Of a stretch of DNA of 23,536 nucleotides, positions 8,387 to 16,111 are shown one piece after another; positions within the stretch are counted from its first letter, which is position 1; every line of letters begins with the position of its first letter. Location: IMG/VR virus record IMGVR_UViG_3300031521_000352, positions 1-23,536 of that record; one strand, 5' to 3'. Origin of the DNA: a virus. The notes beneath the pieces were generated by a model. That model was not told the DNA's origin. It saw nothing but the letters and a program-made list of their open reading frames with translations, and made no database searches. Both the position numbers and the translations under genes were made by a program.

Positions 8387-9062
8387 TATTTGTTCTCCAT
8401 TTTCTTATTATAGTAATCTTGTATAATCGCATCATTATTCTGTTTCACTAACACTATTTCTAATAAATCTAGCGCATCGTCAAACGTATAAAACTCCGAC
8501 AAATCCCTTAATGTAGCCAATCGCGCATCAATAATAATGGAGAAAATAAGCGGTACATTTTCGTGTTCTACTAGTGTACCTCTATATCCTCCAGAATTAC
8601 GTATACTTATGTATTGGATTGGCTTTCTTGTGGCAAAAAATTGAAGTTAAACTTTACGCACTCAAAAAATAATTTATAGATAGAAAATCCATCATCAAAT
8701 ACACTATTAAGATAATTCATGTCCTGCACTGGTAATCTAACACTGCCGTTGATGTGTATGCACTTGCTAATCATCATATTCATTACTTCATTCTTCTGAT
8801 CTCTACTAGAATTACTTAATAATGAAGTAATAGCATTTGTGAGCAATCCTAAAGCATCTAACCCTGTATCTTCTACATCTGCATTGTTTTTTAGAACCAT
8901 AACATTTTCTAAAATTTTGCCTGAATTATCCCCACTCTTAGCCATTAGCCCTAGCACATAGTTAGTGAAGTCTACTTTTTCTGTTGCATATAATTTATTA
9001 ATCTCAAAGCAATGCTCTACACCACCATCTTGAATTAATACTTGTGTTTTTTTCGCATTCAT
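8386..9062 (-). CDS. Tail assembly chaperone, long form made by -1 frameshift (G-T type)
   Basis: The 151-codon chaperone frame carries a slippery T TTT TTG at 8640-8634. Shifting back one base there opens a second frame that runs for 82 more codons (first codons A-T-R-K-P-I-Q-Y) without a stop to TAA at 8388-8386, which overlaps the tape-measure ATG. The fused product would be 225 residues: 143 from the 0 frame plus 82. The extension contains 'VPLIFSIIIDARLATLRDL' and 'FDDALDLLEIVLV', helices of the kind seen in the T part of G-T proteins. It has no ATG near its beginning, so independent translation is unlikely. The gene pair in front of the tape measure is where lambda G/GT and their analogues sit. 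Junction and stop were read base by base; that the shift happens is inferred. Confidence 0.82.
8607..9062 (-). CDS. Tail assembly chaperone, short (unshifted) form
   Basis: 151 residues ending at TAA 8609-8607 when no frameshift occurs. The protein is mostly helical and soluble ('KIYALYATEKVDF'-like beginning, then 'LGLLTNAITSLLSN', 'NEVMNMMISKCI'). It fits the G-like chaperone that coats the tape measure before tube polymerisation. I recognise no named motif; the role is read from its place between the tail tube and the tape measure and from the frameshift signal at its end. The upstream tail tube gene stops 2 nt before the ATG, with GGGG 7 nt upstream of the ATG as a modest ribosome site. 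Confidence 0.8.
   Translation of the reverse strand: MNAKKTQVLIQDGGVEHCFEINKLYATEKVDFTNYVLGLMAKSGDNSGKILENVMVLKNNADVEDTGLDALGLLTNAITSLLSNSSRDQKNEVMNMMISKCIHINGSVRLPVQDMNYLNSVFDDGFSIYKLFFECVKFNFNFLPQESQSNT
8634..8640 (-). promoter_or_regulatory. -1 ribosomal frameshift site (slippery heptamer)
   Basis: Minus-strand sequence reads TTC AAT TTT TTG CCA in the chaperone frame, containing T TTT TTG. Both tRNAs can re-pair on TTT TTT after a -1 slip. It lies 8 sense codons before the 0-frame stop, and the -1 frame behind it is open for 82 codons. I saw no obvious stimulatory pseudoknot but did not fold the region. Confidence 0.78.
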
Positions 9063-9064
9063 GC

Positions 9065-9559
9065 TTATACCCCTACGATTGAACGTGCTTTATTTAGCAG
9101 ATTTGTAACTAATGTGTTTTGCACATTATTGCTAGATGCTGTATAACTAAAATCAAAGCTCACATCTTTAACGCCTTTTAATTCTTCACTTGGAATGATT
9201 GGCGCATTTAGCCACATGAAACCTTCTAACACATATGTCTTACCCATGATCGCATTAGTAATAGTTAACGTACCAGCATCCTGGTCTGTACCTGTGTTGG
9301 TTTGAGCTGTTAAGATTGCATTAATCTTCTCTACACTCGGTGATCCAGCGAAAAAGGTAACCTTGCCCTCAACTAGCACTGGATATACTGCGTTTTTAAC
9401 TTTCCCGTCAGTTCCAATGGTTCTCTCAACATTCTTAACTGGCGTAATGTCAAAAGAAGCATCCGCAAAGCCCTCTAAGGTAATTGGTGTGTTGATTGTC
9501 TTACTGACAAAAGTCACTACTGTCTGACTTGTTCCTACTTGATATTGTGTGCTTGCCAT
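9065..9559 (-). CDS. Tail tube protein
   Basis: 164 residues, beta-rich, with few Cys or Trp. It begins MASTQYQVGTSQTVVTFVSK and continues with an 'I.LEGFADASFDITPV' segment and 'TDGKVKNAVYPVLVEGKVTFFAGSPS', the ordinary style of myovirus tube subunits (a charged loop followed by strands that form the inner lining). It follows the sheath and precedes the tail chaperone, the standard place of the tube. AGGAG 7 nt before the ATG is a good ribosome site, as fits a highly expressed structural protein. I cannot assign the Pfam family with certainty; DUF3277-type tube proteins are the nearest match in my reading. Confidence 0.8.
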   Translation of the reverse strand: MASTQYQVGTSQTVVTFVSKTINTPITLEGFADASFDITPVKNVERTIGTDGKVKNAVYPVLVEGKVTFFAGSPSVEKINAILTAQTNTGTDQDAGTLTITNAIMGKTYVLEGFMWLNAPIIPSEELKGVKDVSFDFSYTASSNNVQNTLVTNLLNKARSIVGV

Positions 9560-9570
9560 TATTTATTCTC

Positions 9571-10722
9571 CTATTTTACAAACGTATTATCAACTGTTAT
9601 TTTTTGGATTGCTCCACCGTTGGTATAATAAATCACAACATCTGGACTGCCTCTTTTGGCTTTTATAGCCGTAGTCGGCTCGCTAACGCTAATATAGTAC
9701 CCAACCTGCACTAAGATAGAAGCTATGTCTTGCCCAGTTTCTACATATAGCTGTCTAGCTACTGCATCACTAATCGTTGTATCTGCTTCTGCTACACTAT
9801 TAACAATAGCTTGCTTCATTACTTGATTAATAGCTATCTTAACTGTTTCATATCCAGCTGTAGTGTATGGAATATAGCTACTGGACTTCAATACATCTAC
9901 TAGTGATGTAGTGATAGCATCATCAAGCCACAATGAATTGTAGTAATTATCCATATAGCTCCAGTCGCCAGACATAACACCTGACTGATAGAATTGATAT
10001 TGATTAGATAAACTAGAGTAGCTACCATAATAATTACAACTCAACAAATCTAACTCATTAGCTAATGTATTATTGTTAACACTGGGTGTCAGCCCATCTA
10101 ATAACTTATAAGCAAAGGTAATGCGTCCATTAGTCTTATTATAATTAATGCTAGCTCCAACGCCAAGTACAAATGCACACAATGCTTTATCACCATAGTT
10201 TGGTGATACATAACCAAATGTTTTTGTTGCTAATAATGCTAATGTATCTTTACTGGTTACTTGCATTACATATAATCTTTTATTTTCGCTAGCCCAACTA
10301 GCTAGGTCAATCTTCTCAGCATCTGTTAGATCAAGACAGCAATCACTGAATCCAGCCCACGTTGCATCAATATTCATAATATCAGCCATGGCTTCAGCAG
10401 TAGTTGCTGCCGCTACCTCTGCATTATCTACACCTTTTTTCTTCGTGCTAACTGTTGTAGTAATATCATATTGCCCAAAATAAATCACGCTTGGCACGGA
10501 TAGACTATTGTTATATCCCTGAAAATATACGCTAGCTGCTAAATATTCGTTACTAGTCGCGCCAAAAATAGCCAGCACTTCATCTTTAGAGTAAAAAGGT
10601 AGAATAGGCGAAGTTAATGCACTATTCTTAGTTAGGAATAAACCAGATAACGTTCTAGTGCCTGAGCTACTAGAAATAATCCTGTCTTTAATCTTGACTA
10701 ACGTTTCTATATTAATACTCAT
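9571..10722 (-). CDS. Tail sheath protein (DUF3383)
   Basis: 383 residues. The N-terminal region 'RTLSGLFLTKNSAL', 'FYSKDEVLAIFGATSNEYLAASVYF' and 'GYNNSLSVPSVIYFGQYD' matches the DUF3383 sheath family (a strand, then 'v...fG..S.ey.aA..yF.g....p..l.v'). A Ser/Tyr-rich central domain (about 200-270) is the variable outer part, and the C-terminal region (about 300-383) has the strand-helix layout of sheath domain IV ending 'KITVDNTFVK'. The product polymerises around the tube and contracts at injection. It is preceded by the neck terminator with a 4-nt overlap and followed 11 nt later by the tube. Confidence 0.88.
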   Translation of the reverse strand: MSINIETLVKIKDRIISSSSGTRTLSGLFLTKNSALTSPILPFYSKDEVLAIFGATSNEYLAASVYFQGYNNSLSVPSVIYFGQYDITTTVSTKKKGVDNAEVAAATTAEAMADIMNIDATWAGFSDCCLDLTDAEKIDLASWASENKRLYVMQVTSKDTLALLATKTFGYVSPNYGDKALCAFVLGVGASINYNKTNGRITFAYKLLDGLTPSVNNNTLANELDLLSCNYYGSYSSLSNQYQFYQSGVMSGDWSYMDNYYNSLWLDDAITTSLVDVLKSSSYIPYTTAGYETVKIAINQVMKQAIVNSVAEADTTISDAVARQLYVETGQDIASILVQVGYYISVSEPTTAIKAKRGSPDVVIYYTNGGAIQKITVDNTFVK

Positions 10723-11255
10723 ATTATTTTATCTCCCTCAATAAATTTAATATCTTTAATTTTCACTTCATTAAAAGCCTGATTCTCTATATCCACAACA
10801 GCATCATAAAACACATTAAACGTAACAGAATATCTAGCCAAATAAGTCTCACTATCAAATTCGTTAGTAAGATTTATTACGTCAGTAAACTCACCTAAGC
10901 TAAAACCATACTTACCCAAAAATCTGCTAGCTTCACTAGCACGTAGCATAGTTGCCATTTTATTGGAATTTAACTCAGCCAAATCACCGTAGTAGTCTAG
11001 CTGAATTAGCGCATTGCGTACAGCCTGATAAGTCATATAAGTTACATCATTTTCTGTATCATATTGCTGTATCTCACTAGGTTTGCCTAATGCCTTAGTA
11101 CTAATAATCCAGAAAATAATAAATCTGCCATCTTTTGGTTGCACATAGCCATTTTGATTGCCGAGGAATATATTATTCTTATCATAATCATTAGCATAAT
11201 GTGTTATTAAGTCATACACCGCATCAGTTAATTGATTGTCTGCTAAGGTGCTCAT
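10719..11255 (-). CDS. Neck / tail terminator protein (LIC_12616-like)
   Basis: 178 residues with an alpha/beta layout: a helical start ('LADNQLTDAVYDLITHY'), a strand containing 'GRFIIFWIIST', then 'VTYMTYQAVRNALIQLDYYG' where the 'Y....a...i.iD.YG' pattern is the mark of phage neck terminator proteins. The last third returns to strands ('YLARYSVTFNVFYD'). Such proteins cap the tail tube and sheath and join to the head. Position immediately before the sheath agrees. The stop overlaps the sheath ATG by 4 nt. Confidence 0.72.
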   Translation of the reverse strand: MSTLADNQLTDAVYDLITHYANDYDKNNIFLGNQNGYVQPKDGRFIIFWIISTKALGKPSEIQQYDTENDVTYMTYQAVRNALIQLDYYGDLAELNSNKMATMLRASEASRFLGKYGFSLGEFTDVINLTNEFDSETYLARYSVTFNVFYDAVVDIENQAFNEVKIKDIKFIEGDKII

Positions 11256-11629
11256 TGAGCTACCTCAGCACACATGCACTTAACCCAGCCACTGTTGAAG
11301 TTTTCAGCTACTTTGATAATCTCATAAAGTACCCCTCCCCACACTACATAATCAGTTGCATGTTCAATTGCTCTGCTAAAGCTAGTGATGTTAGTTGCAA
11401 TGTACATATTAACTATATTTCGCTTAAGCATCGTAGCATCAAGCAACTCTAATTGTTTCTCTGTGATATTTTGTATCATTGCAGTAGTCTCGATTAAATC
11501 ATAACTTGACTTAGTGCGACCCTTGACATTTGTTTGACCTGTATATATCTTCAAAGTAACATTTTGACTTGGCGTACTAAACTGCAATGCTCCAGCCGTT
11601 ATTAATTCCAAGTTAAGCCCTGCTATCAT
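11252..11629 (-). CDS. Putative collar / head-tail joining protein
   Basis: 125 residues with no family I can name firmly. It is beta-rich at the N-terminus, with 'VTLKIYTGQTNVKGRTKSSYDLIETTAMIQNIT' in two strands and a C-terminal 'YVVWGGVLYEIIKVAENFNSGWVKCMCAEV', a barrel-like 'G..YeI..v.......g..kc...' pattern shared with head-closure proteins and phage collar proteins. It lies between the tail completion protein and the neck terminator, with 4-nt overlaps on both sides, so a role in the neck is inferred from context. Confidence 0.55.
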   Translation of the reverse strand: MIAGLNLELITAGALQFSTPSQNVTLKIYTGQTNVKGRTKSSYDLIETTAMIQNITEKQLELLDATMLKRNIVNMYIATNITSFSRAIEHATDYVVWGGVLYEIIKVAENFNSGWVKCMCAEVAQ

Positions 11630-12084
11630 TTCTTATTTACCTCGTAACTTATAGAATCTAGCAACGTACCTGTGTCAATAAGTGGCTTAAGCGTTCTGTG
11701 TTTCTTTTGCTTATACTTAACAGTAGAATCCTTATTGGGCTTCCAATTGCCATCACGTATGTTTTTCTTAACCATAGCAACAGCAGTATCAGCCACACTA
11801 CTAGCGCTAGCATACACATCTTTACCTTTTCGTAATTCTGATGTTGCTATGCGTTGCCATATATCTTGGTTCTCTTTCTTATTAACTGTACGCAAAAAAG
11901 GTCTTGGTGGTATATCTTTAGTGCCAAATTCATTAGCAACTGCGTACTGCAACACCTCAACAGGTTTCTTACCGTGATTGTTAGTCGCTCCAGCAAACAC
12001 GCCAACTTTAATTTGAACTTCTTTAGCTAGTTTTTTGATTGCATCGTCAAATTTGCTTAAATCTGTTGTAACATTACTTGACAT
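11626..12084 (-). CDS. Tail completion protein (HK97 gp10 / Mu gpG-like)
   Basis: 152 residues. The key sign is 'YAVANEFGTKDIPPRPFLR' (around 67-85), the 'A..nEFGt..iPpRPFlR' motif of HK97 gp10-like and Mu virion-morphogenesis proteins. It follows 'QIKVGVFAGA', the usual 'v.vGv..g' strand. The C-terminal 'LIDTGTLLDSISYEV' matches the family's 'LiDTG.L..Si...V' close. The protein joins tail to head. It overlaps the DUF4054 connector by 11 nt and the next neck gene by 4 nt. Confidence 0.85.
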   Translation of the reverse strand: MSSNVTTDLSKFDDAIKKLAKEVQIKVGVFAGATNNHGKKPVEVLQYAVANEFGTKDIPPRPFLRTVNKKENQDIWQRIATSELRKGKDVYASASSVADTAVAMVKKNIRDGNWKPNKDSTVKYKQKKHRTLKPLIDTGTLLDSISYEVNKK

Positions 12085-12430
12085 ATCTAATCGTTCCTAC
12101 TGCTCTACGATACTGCCATAGTTGCCTACCATAGTTTGTTTGCTTCCAATATGCCCCAGCTACGGTCTTATCATAATAGTCAAAGCTAGCACTAACGCTA
12201 CCTTGATTAGCAGAAGTAACCACACCTGATACTGGCACAAGTATTAGTTGTAATGCATGAGCCAGCGCTAAATATTGAATTCGTTGTCGCTTATCATCGC
12301 CAAGATATAGACTCCAAATGGCTGTAGATATTTCTTTTGCAGTTTCAAATTCATAATCAATTTTATTATCTGTGAACTTACCTACAAACTCAGGATACTT
12401 ATCGAAAAAATCAGCAACAACGAAATCCAT
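12074..12430 (-). CDS. Head-tail connector/adaptor (DUF4054)
   Basis: 118 residues of helical character. 'MDFVVADFFDKYPEF' opens the protein as in DUF4054 ('F...yPeF'), followed by an acidic helix 'DYEFETAKEIS', a middle helix 'IQYLALAHALQLI' (the 'al.llaAH.l' segment) and a Gly/Ser/Thr turn before 'YYDKTVAGAYWKQTNYGRQLWQYRR', where 'W...T.YG..f..l.R' closes the family. It would sit under the portal. The gene is 1 nt from the small gene upstream and overlaps the completion protein by 11 nt. Confidence 0.82.
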   Translation of the reverse strand: MDFVVADFFDKYPEFVGKFTDNKIDYEFETAKEISTAIWSLYLGDDKRQRIQYLALAHALQLILVPVSGVVTSANQGSVSASFDYYDKTVAGAYWKQTNYGRQLWQYRRAVGTIRYVK

Positions 12431-12431
12431 G

Positions 12432-12641
12432 TTATTTAGCCTTTGCGTAAATCAAGCCGTTAGCTATAAGATCATTAGTCTTATAGCTAGTTTTAATTTC
12501 ATTCCAGATTGCATCATCTAAAGTGGTAGTTGCTTCTGGCGCTATTATCTTAAGTTGATTTCGTCCATTAACCACAGCATTAGCACCATTAGCTAGACTG
12601 AACGCAACAGGAAAACGTGTCTTGGAGAATATAATTGCCAT
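12432..12641 (-). CDS. Small head/neck protein of unknown family
   Basis: 69 residues, AT-rich, tightly packed between the major capsid gene (3 nt gap) and the DUF4054 connector (1 nt gap). The protein has a beta-rich first half ('FPVAFSLANGANAVVNGRNQLKI') and a helical second half ('LDDAIWNEIKTSYK'). Small proteins in this place are common in DUF2184-capsid phages. I recognise no motif, and its function is unknown. Spacing and conserved place in the operon make it a real gene. Confidence 0.7.
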   Translation of the reverse strand: MAIIFSKTRFPVAFSLANGANAVVNGRNQLKIIAPEATTTLDDAIWNEIKTSYKTNDLIANGLIYAKAK

Positions 12642-12644
12642 AAT

Positions 12645-13655
12645 CTATGCTCCCACAACTGTTCTAATCGCTTGCGGATATTGAATAACCGCACCTGCTG
12701 TAGCTGCACTAACTTTTTGTTCATAATGCGATGTATACTGCACCAAATTATGCGCTCTATACAAATCAGTGAATGCGTTAATCACCGTTGGCTCACCGTT
12801 TACTTTTTTCAAAATAAATTGAACCGTCACTATACCGCTTGTGTCTTTATATCCATTATCAAAGATAAACTCAATCTTGCTCTGGAAGAATTTCTCTAAT
12901 AAAACTTGAGCTGTTAAGCCGTATTGATTTGGCGTAGAGAATGCAGTAATCAAGTCTGGATGTGTAATTAAAATAAATTCGCTAGATCCAAGCTCAATGT
13001 TGTTAGCCATTGCTATATTTGTCTCTTTGTACAAATCTATAACTGCAGCGACAAGTAAATCAGGTGTTAGCGTACTCCACTTAACTTTTGGTGTTTCTGC
13101 TGCCGGCAATGATGGGTCAGTCAATAACCCATAAATATCTTTACCATCTTTACCAAAAAACCCAACACGGTTGAACTCTTGCTTGATCGCAGTAGCTACT
13201 GATGCCATCTTAGTAGACTTCCAATTGACATTAGGCATGCGAGCCATGGTTTCTGCTTCTTTCGTTCCCATTTTCAATGTATCTTCAAAGTCATACGTAT
13301 CACGATATACAATGTCAGTATTAGCTGTTGATGTACTATTTCTAGTGTAGTCACCATATGCGCTTACTGATCCAACCATTTCAATTACGGGTACGCCGAT
13401 ACGAGAGTCAGTCCACTCACCGACTTTGCGTGGTTCTGCAATTCTGTCAAAGTTAAGTTGTTGTGTTAATACTTCTAACGCTTTAGGAGTAATTGACTGC
13501 AATAAGAATGCTGGTAAACCATTGCTGGCAGTAGTTCCAGATAAAGCACTATCACCTGCTAAATTATATTTTATTTCGTCTTCTGGATGCATGAAGCTAA
13601 TGCCATACTCTCGTAATTCAGCTACTTGATCCATTGTTAATATTTTGTTGCTCAT
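12645..13655 (-). CDS. Major capsid protein (DUF2184)
   Basis: 336 residues. The opening with 'AELREYGISFMHPEDEIKYNLAGDS' and the central 'GEWTDSRIGVPVIEMVGSVSAYGDYTRNST' region follow the DUF2184/major capsid family, including the 'G.W......p..E..G....y.Dy......d' element. 'TAIKQEFNRVGFFG', 'IYGLLTDPSLP' and 'ILITHPDLI'-like segments continue the HK97-type fold (A domain). No N-terminal delta domain is obvious, consistent with a separate scaffold (the DUF2213 gene). AAGGAG 10 nt before the ATG supports the start. Position after protease and cement genes is standard. Confidence 0.88.
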   Translation of the reverse strand: MSNKILTMDQVAELREYGISFMHPEDEIKYNLAGDSALSGTTASNGLPAFLLQSITPKALEVLTQQLNFDRIAEPRKVGEWTDSRIGVPVIEMVGSVSAYGDYTRNSTSTANTDIVYRDTYDFEDTLKMGTKEAETMARMPNVNWKSTKMASVATAIKQEFNRVGFFGKDGKDIYGLLTDPSLPAAETPKVKWSTLTPDLLVAAVIDLYKETNIAMANNIELGSSEFILITHPDLITAFSTPNQYGLTAQVLLEKFFQSKIEFIFDNGYKDTSGIVTVQFILKKVNGEPTVINAFTDLYRAHNLVQYTSHYEQKVSAATAGAVIQYPQAIRTVVGA

Positions 13656-13678
13656 TTTTCTATATCTCCTTGATAATA

Positions 13679-14185
13679 TTAAGCATTTGCGTACGTAGAA
13701 ATAGCAATTAAATCACCATTGTTCATTATTTGCGAGATCTTGAAATTTGTCAACTTAGTGTAGCCAACTTCATCAGAAACTCCAATTGTGATAATACCTG
13801 TTAAGTCTTCAACATATACATCTTGATTAATAGATACACCATTAGCTGGAGCTAGATTAACGTATGCAACCGCCATCTCTCCACGTTTCAAGAATTGGAC
13901 TGTCATGCCTGCATCAATCAATAAGCTATTACCTTGATATGTGTCAGCTACTGCATATGGGGTATCGTTACTTCTAATAATAATACCAGCTACAGCGCCA
14001 TCTACTGAGTTTGCTTTGTTGGTTACTATCAAGCCATTTGCATTGAGCCAAATAGCAGTGCCAACCGCTACTACTGACGCAGTTACTCTAGCATCGAATA
14101 CTGCAGCCGACATGTTAAGTACATCACCTTGAATACATTGAGCTACGTTATATTTGATTGGACCCGGAAATGTTGATTTAGTCAT
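13679..14185 (-). CDS. Structural cement / capsid decoration protein
   Basis: 168 residues, beta-rich and rich in Ala, Val, Thr. It has 'GDVLNMSAAVFDARVTASVVAVGTAIWLNANGL' at the N-terminal side and 'LIDAGMTVQFLKRGEMAVAYVN' plus 'VSINQDVYVEDLTG' further on, the strand pattern of Gp24-like structural cement proteins that trimerise on the capsid surface. It lies between the protease/scaffold and the capsid genes. AGGGGG before the ATG serves as ribosome site. Family is judged from pattern and context. Confidence 0.7.
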   Translation of the reverse strand: MTKSTFPGPIKYNVAQCIQGDVLNMSAAVFDARVTASVVAVGTAIWLNANGLIVTNKANSVDGAVAGIIIRSNDTPYAVADTYQGNSLLIDAGMTVQFLKRGEMAVAYVNLAPANGVSINQDVYVEDLTGIITIGVSDEVGYTKLTNFKISQIMNNGDLIAISTYANA

Positions 14186-14187
14186 AA

Positions 14188-15315
14188 TTAATACCCCCTA
14201 ATTTGCGATAAATATGAGTTTTTAGAGATTAAATCACTAGATTTGTTACCATCTCCAACCAAAATTGGTTTTGAGTTGCTTGATGATGCAACCAGTGCTT
14301 CACCCATAGCCAGCTTGGCTTCTAATGTTTTACCTTTTGAATTAACACCTTTGGCCATCAGTGCTTTAGTGATGACTGCGTCTGCACTGTCGCCAACTAC
14401 GTTGATATTGCCAATCAGTTTTCTAGCAATAGTCTTAGCCGAGTCCATAGCCAACGACTCTGTAGCCTCTCCCTCTACAGCTATGAGTCGTTTTTCTAAA
14501 TCGGCTATCTTTGCTAAAGCTTGCTTAACTTCGTTATTTTCTGGTGCCGCCTCTGGCTCTGCTTTAGGCTCTTCTACAGCAGCAGGTGGTTCATTAGTTT
14601 CTGGTGTGTCTTCTACTACAGCACCTTCTTCTACCGCTTCAGCTAATTTAGCTACTATGTCATCAGCTTCTACGCCATTTTGTGATAGCTCAATAATAGA
14701 TTCAACTGTTGCTTTATCTAATGCAGCATCGCCAACAATCGTACCTCTCTTGAACGTAAACCCACTTAATAAATTCTTAATATTCAACTTCACTCTCCCT
14801 ATAAGATTATTACTATCCGCAACTTGTGCGGTTAAATGTCGCCCATCTTTCACAATAGCAACATGATTGCCTTTAATGTTCGTCATTCTAATAGAGTATG
14901 ACTTACCACCAAAAGTTCCGTTCTCCATAACTGGCTCATAACTGTAACCAGCGGATAAATCTTTTTTCACATCTAAATTATTGATAGTTGCTTTATCATA
15001 TAAAGTAATATCGTTAACTAAATCCCCACCATCAATCTTCGGATCAGTTCCAACAGCGCCAACAACCATATCCATCTTAGGTGAATTAACATCCACAGGA
15101 ATATGCCCATCTAGTAGTTGTAACCCATTCCACTCATTGATTGACTTCTCTAACTCATCTAGTGGGCGATAAACTGAATATATTGCGTCAGCAATTAATC
15201 CCAGTTCTTGCCAATTTGGCACTTCACGACCTAGGTATTCATTCACCGCCTCACCTGTTATCACGCAGTTAGCTACACGCAGATAACCGTTTGCCGTTTC
15301 TTCTCTGTTACTCAT
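14188..15315 (-). CDS. DUF2213 prohead protease fused to scaffold-like C-terminus
   Basis: 375 residues in two parts. Residues 1-170 match DUF2213: 'LLDGHIPVD' with H71, 'LSAGYSYEP' with S121, and 'GNHVAIVKDGRH' with H151, laid out like the His-Ser-His triad of herpesvirus-type assemblin proteases. Residues about 200-375 are acidic and Ala/Glu/Pro-rich (226-262), followed by a predicted coiled coil near 263-286 and a charged end, as in scaffolds. One gene would thus give protease and scaffold for capsid assembly. It overlaps the MuF-like gene by 8 nt. The proteolytic residues are inferred from pattern, not shown. Confidence 0.82.
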   Translation of the reverse strand: MSNREETANGYLRVANCVITGEAVNEYLGREVPNWQELGLIADAIYSVYRPLDELEKSINEWNGLQLLDGHIPVDVNSPKMDMVVGAVGTDPKIDGGDLVNDITLYDKATINNLDVKKDLSAGYSYEPVMENGTFGGKSYSIRMTNIKGNHVAIVKDGRHLTAQVADSNNLIGRVKLNIKNLLSGFTFKRGTIVGDAALDKATVESIIELSQNGVEADDIVAKLAEAVEEGAVVEDTPETNEPPAAVEEPKAEPEAAPENNEVKQALAKIADLEKRLIAVEGEATESLAMDSAKTIARKLIGNINVVGDSADAVITKALMAKGVNSKGKTLEAKLAMGEALVASSSNSKPILVGDGNKSSDLISKNSYLSQIRGY

Positions 15316-16111
15316 TATCCCCCTCTAACTCTATAACCAAATCATAAAAGCACCTACAGTTAATCTTCTCCCGTGGGAATATGTACTCGCCATCAATAAA
15401 ACACCCCTGGTTCAAGTCAAACACCTCGCCGTCAGCATCTTCATGTGATTGACGTGGGTTTTTTCCTGCATGGCTGTGCATCCATATAGCCTTGGTGAAT
15501 CCATTATCCATGCTACGTGCTACATTCATAGCAGTAGTAGCTTTGTTACATTGATCTCGAGCAATCAACTTAGCTCGTCTTGAGCTAATGCCAACCTCTT
15601 TGCTTAGTTGAGCTTCTAACCAAGATACATCACGTCCGTTTTGCATAGCTATGTTAACCATCGTATTAATGCGGCTATAACTTTCATCGCACAGATTAGT
15701 GATTAGCTCCACATTAGTTCTAATCAATGATTGTTTCACCATCAACGCACGTCGACTAGCCAAATCAAGCTTCACACCTAGCTTCTCTTGCACTTGCTTA
15801 ATTAGCTTCTTCTTGCTATCGTTATCAATCATGCCAATTGTTTGTCTAGCTCTATACTTAGCTTGCTCGCCAAATACTTTTGACCATTTTCTAAAAGCTT
15901 CTATCAGTTTATTATTAATAATGGTCGCACTTGATGCATCTCCAACAATAACTGACTCTTCACGCCTATAGTGCTTTGTCGCAATCTCTACCAAGTTGCT
16001 TGACATTCTTGCTGTAAGCTTAGTCAACACAGACATGTACTCACGCTCAATAGCTAGATTAGTTTTGATTGATATTCTAGCTAATATCCTATTCTTTTTT
16101 ATCTTAGTCAA
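15308..16111 (-). CDS. Minor head protein, MuF / SPP1 gp7-like
   Basis: 267 residues. The N-terminal two thirds are basic and helical. The C-terminal MuF domain (about 150-255) has 'LIARDQCNKATTAMNVAR' (the 'IARtq.....n..R' helix), 'WMHSHAGKNPRQSHEDADGEVF' in two parts at 210-231 with the typical 'W.t......R.sH...dG' layout, and 'INCRCF' at 250-255, the usual closing 'iNCRC'. Proteins of this family are minor head components ejected with DNA or required for correct capsid assembly. It overlaps the portal gene by 8 nt. Confidence 0.9.
   Translation of the reverse strand: MTKIKKNRILARISIKTNLAIEREYMSVLTKLTARMSSNLVEIATKHYRREESVIVGDASSATIINNKLIEAFRKWSKVFGEQAKYRARQTIGMIDNDSKKKLIKQVQEKLGVKLDLASRRALMVKQSLIRTNVELITNLCDESYSRINTMVNIAMQNGRDVSWLEAQLSKEVGISSRRAKLIARDQCNKATTAMNVARSMDNGFTKAIWMHSHAGKNPRQSHEDADGEVFDLNQGCFIDGEYIFPREKINCRCFYDLVIELEGDNE

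Noticed and set aside
14243-14866. A 207-codon open frame on the plus strand
   Set aside because: It is antisense to the DUF2213 gene, with a Ser/Ala/Pro-rich composition that arises as the shadow of the acidic Ala/Glu-rich coding strand.
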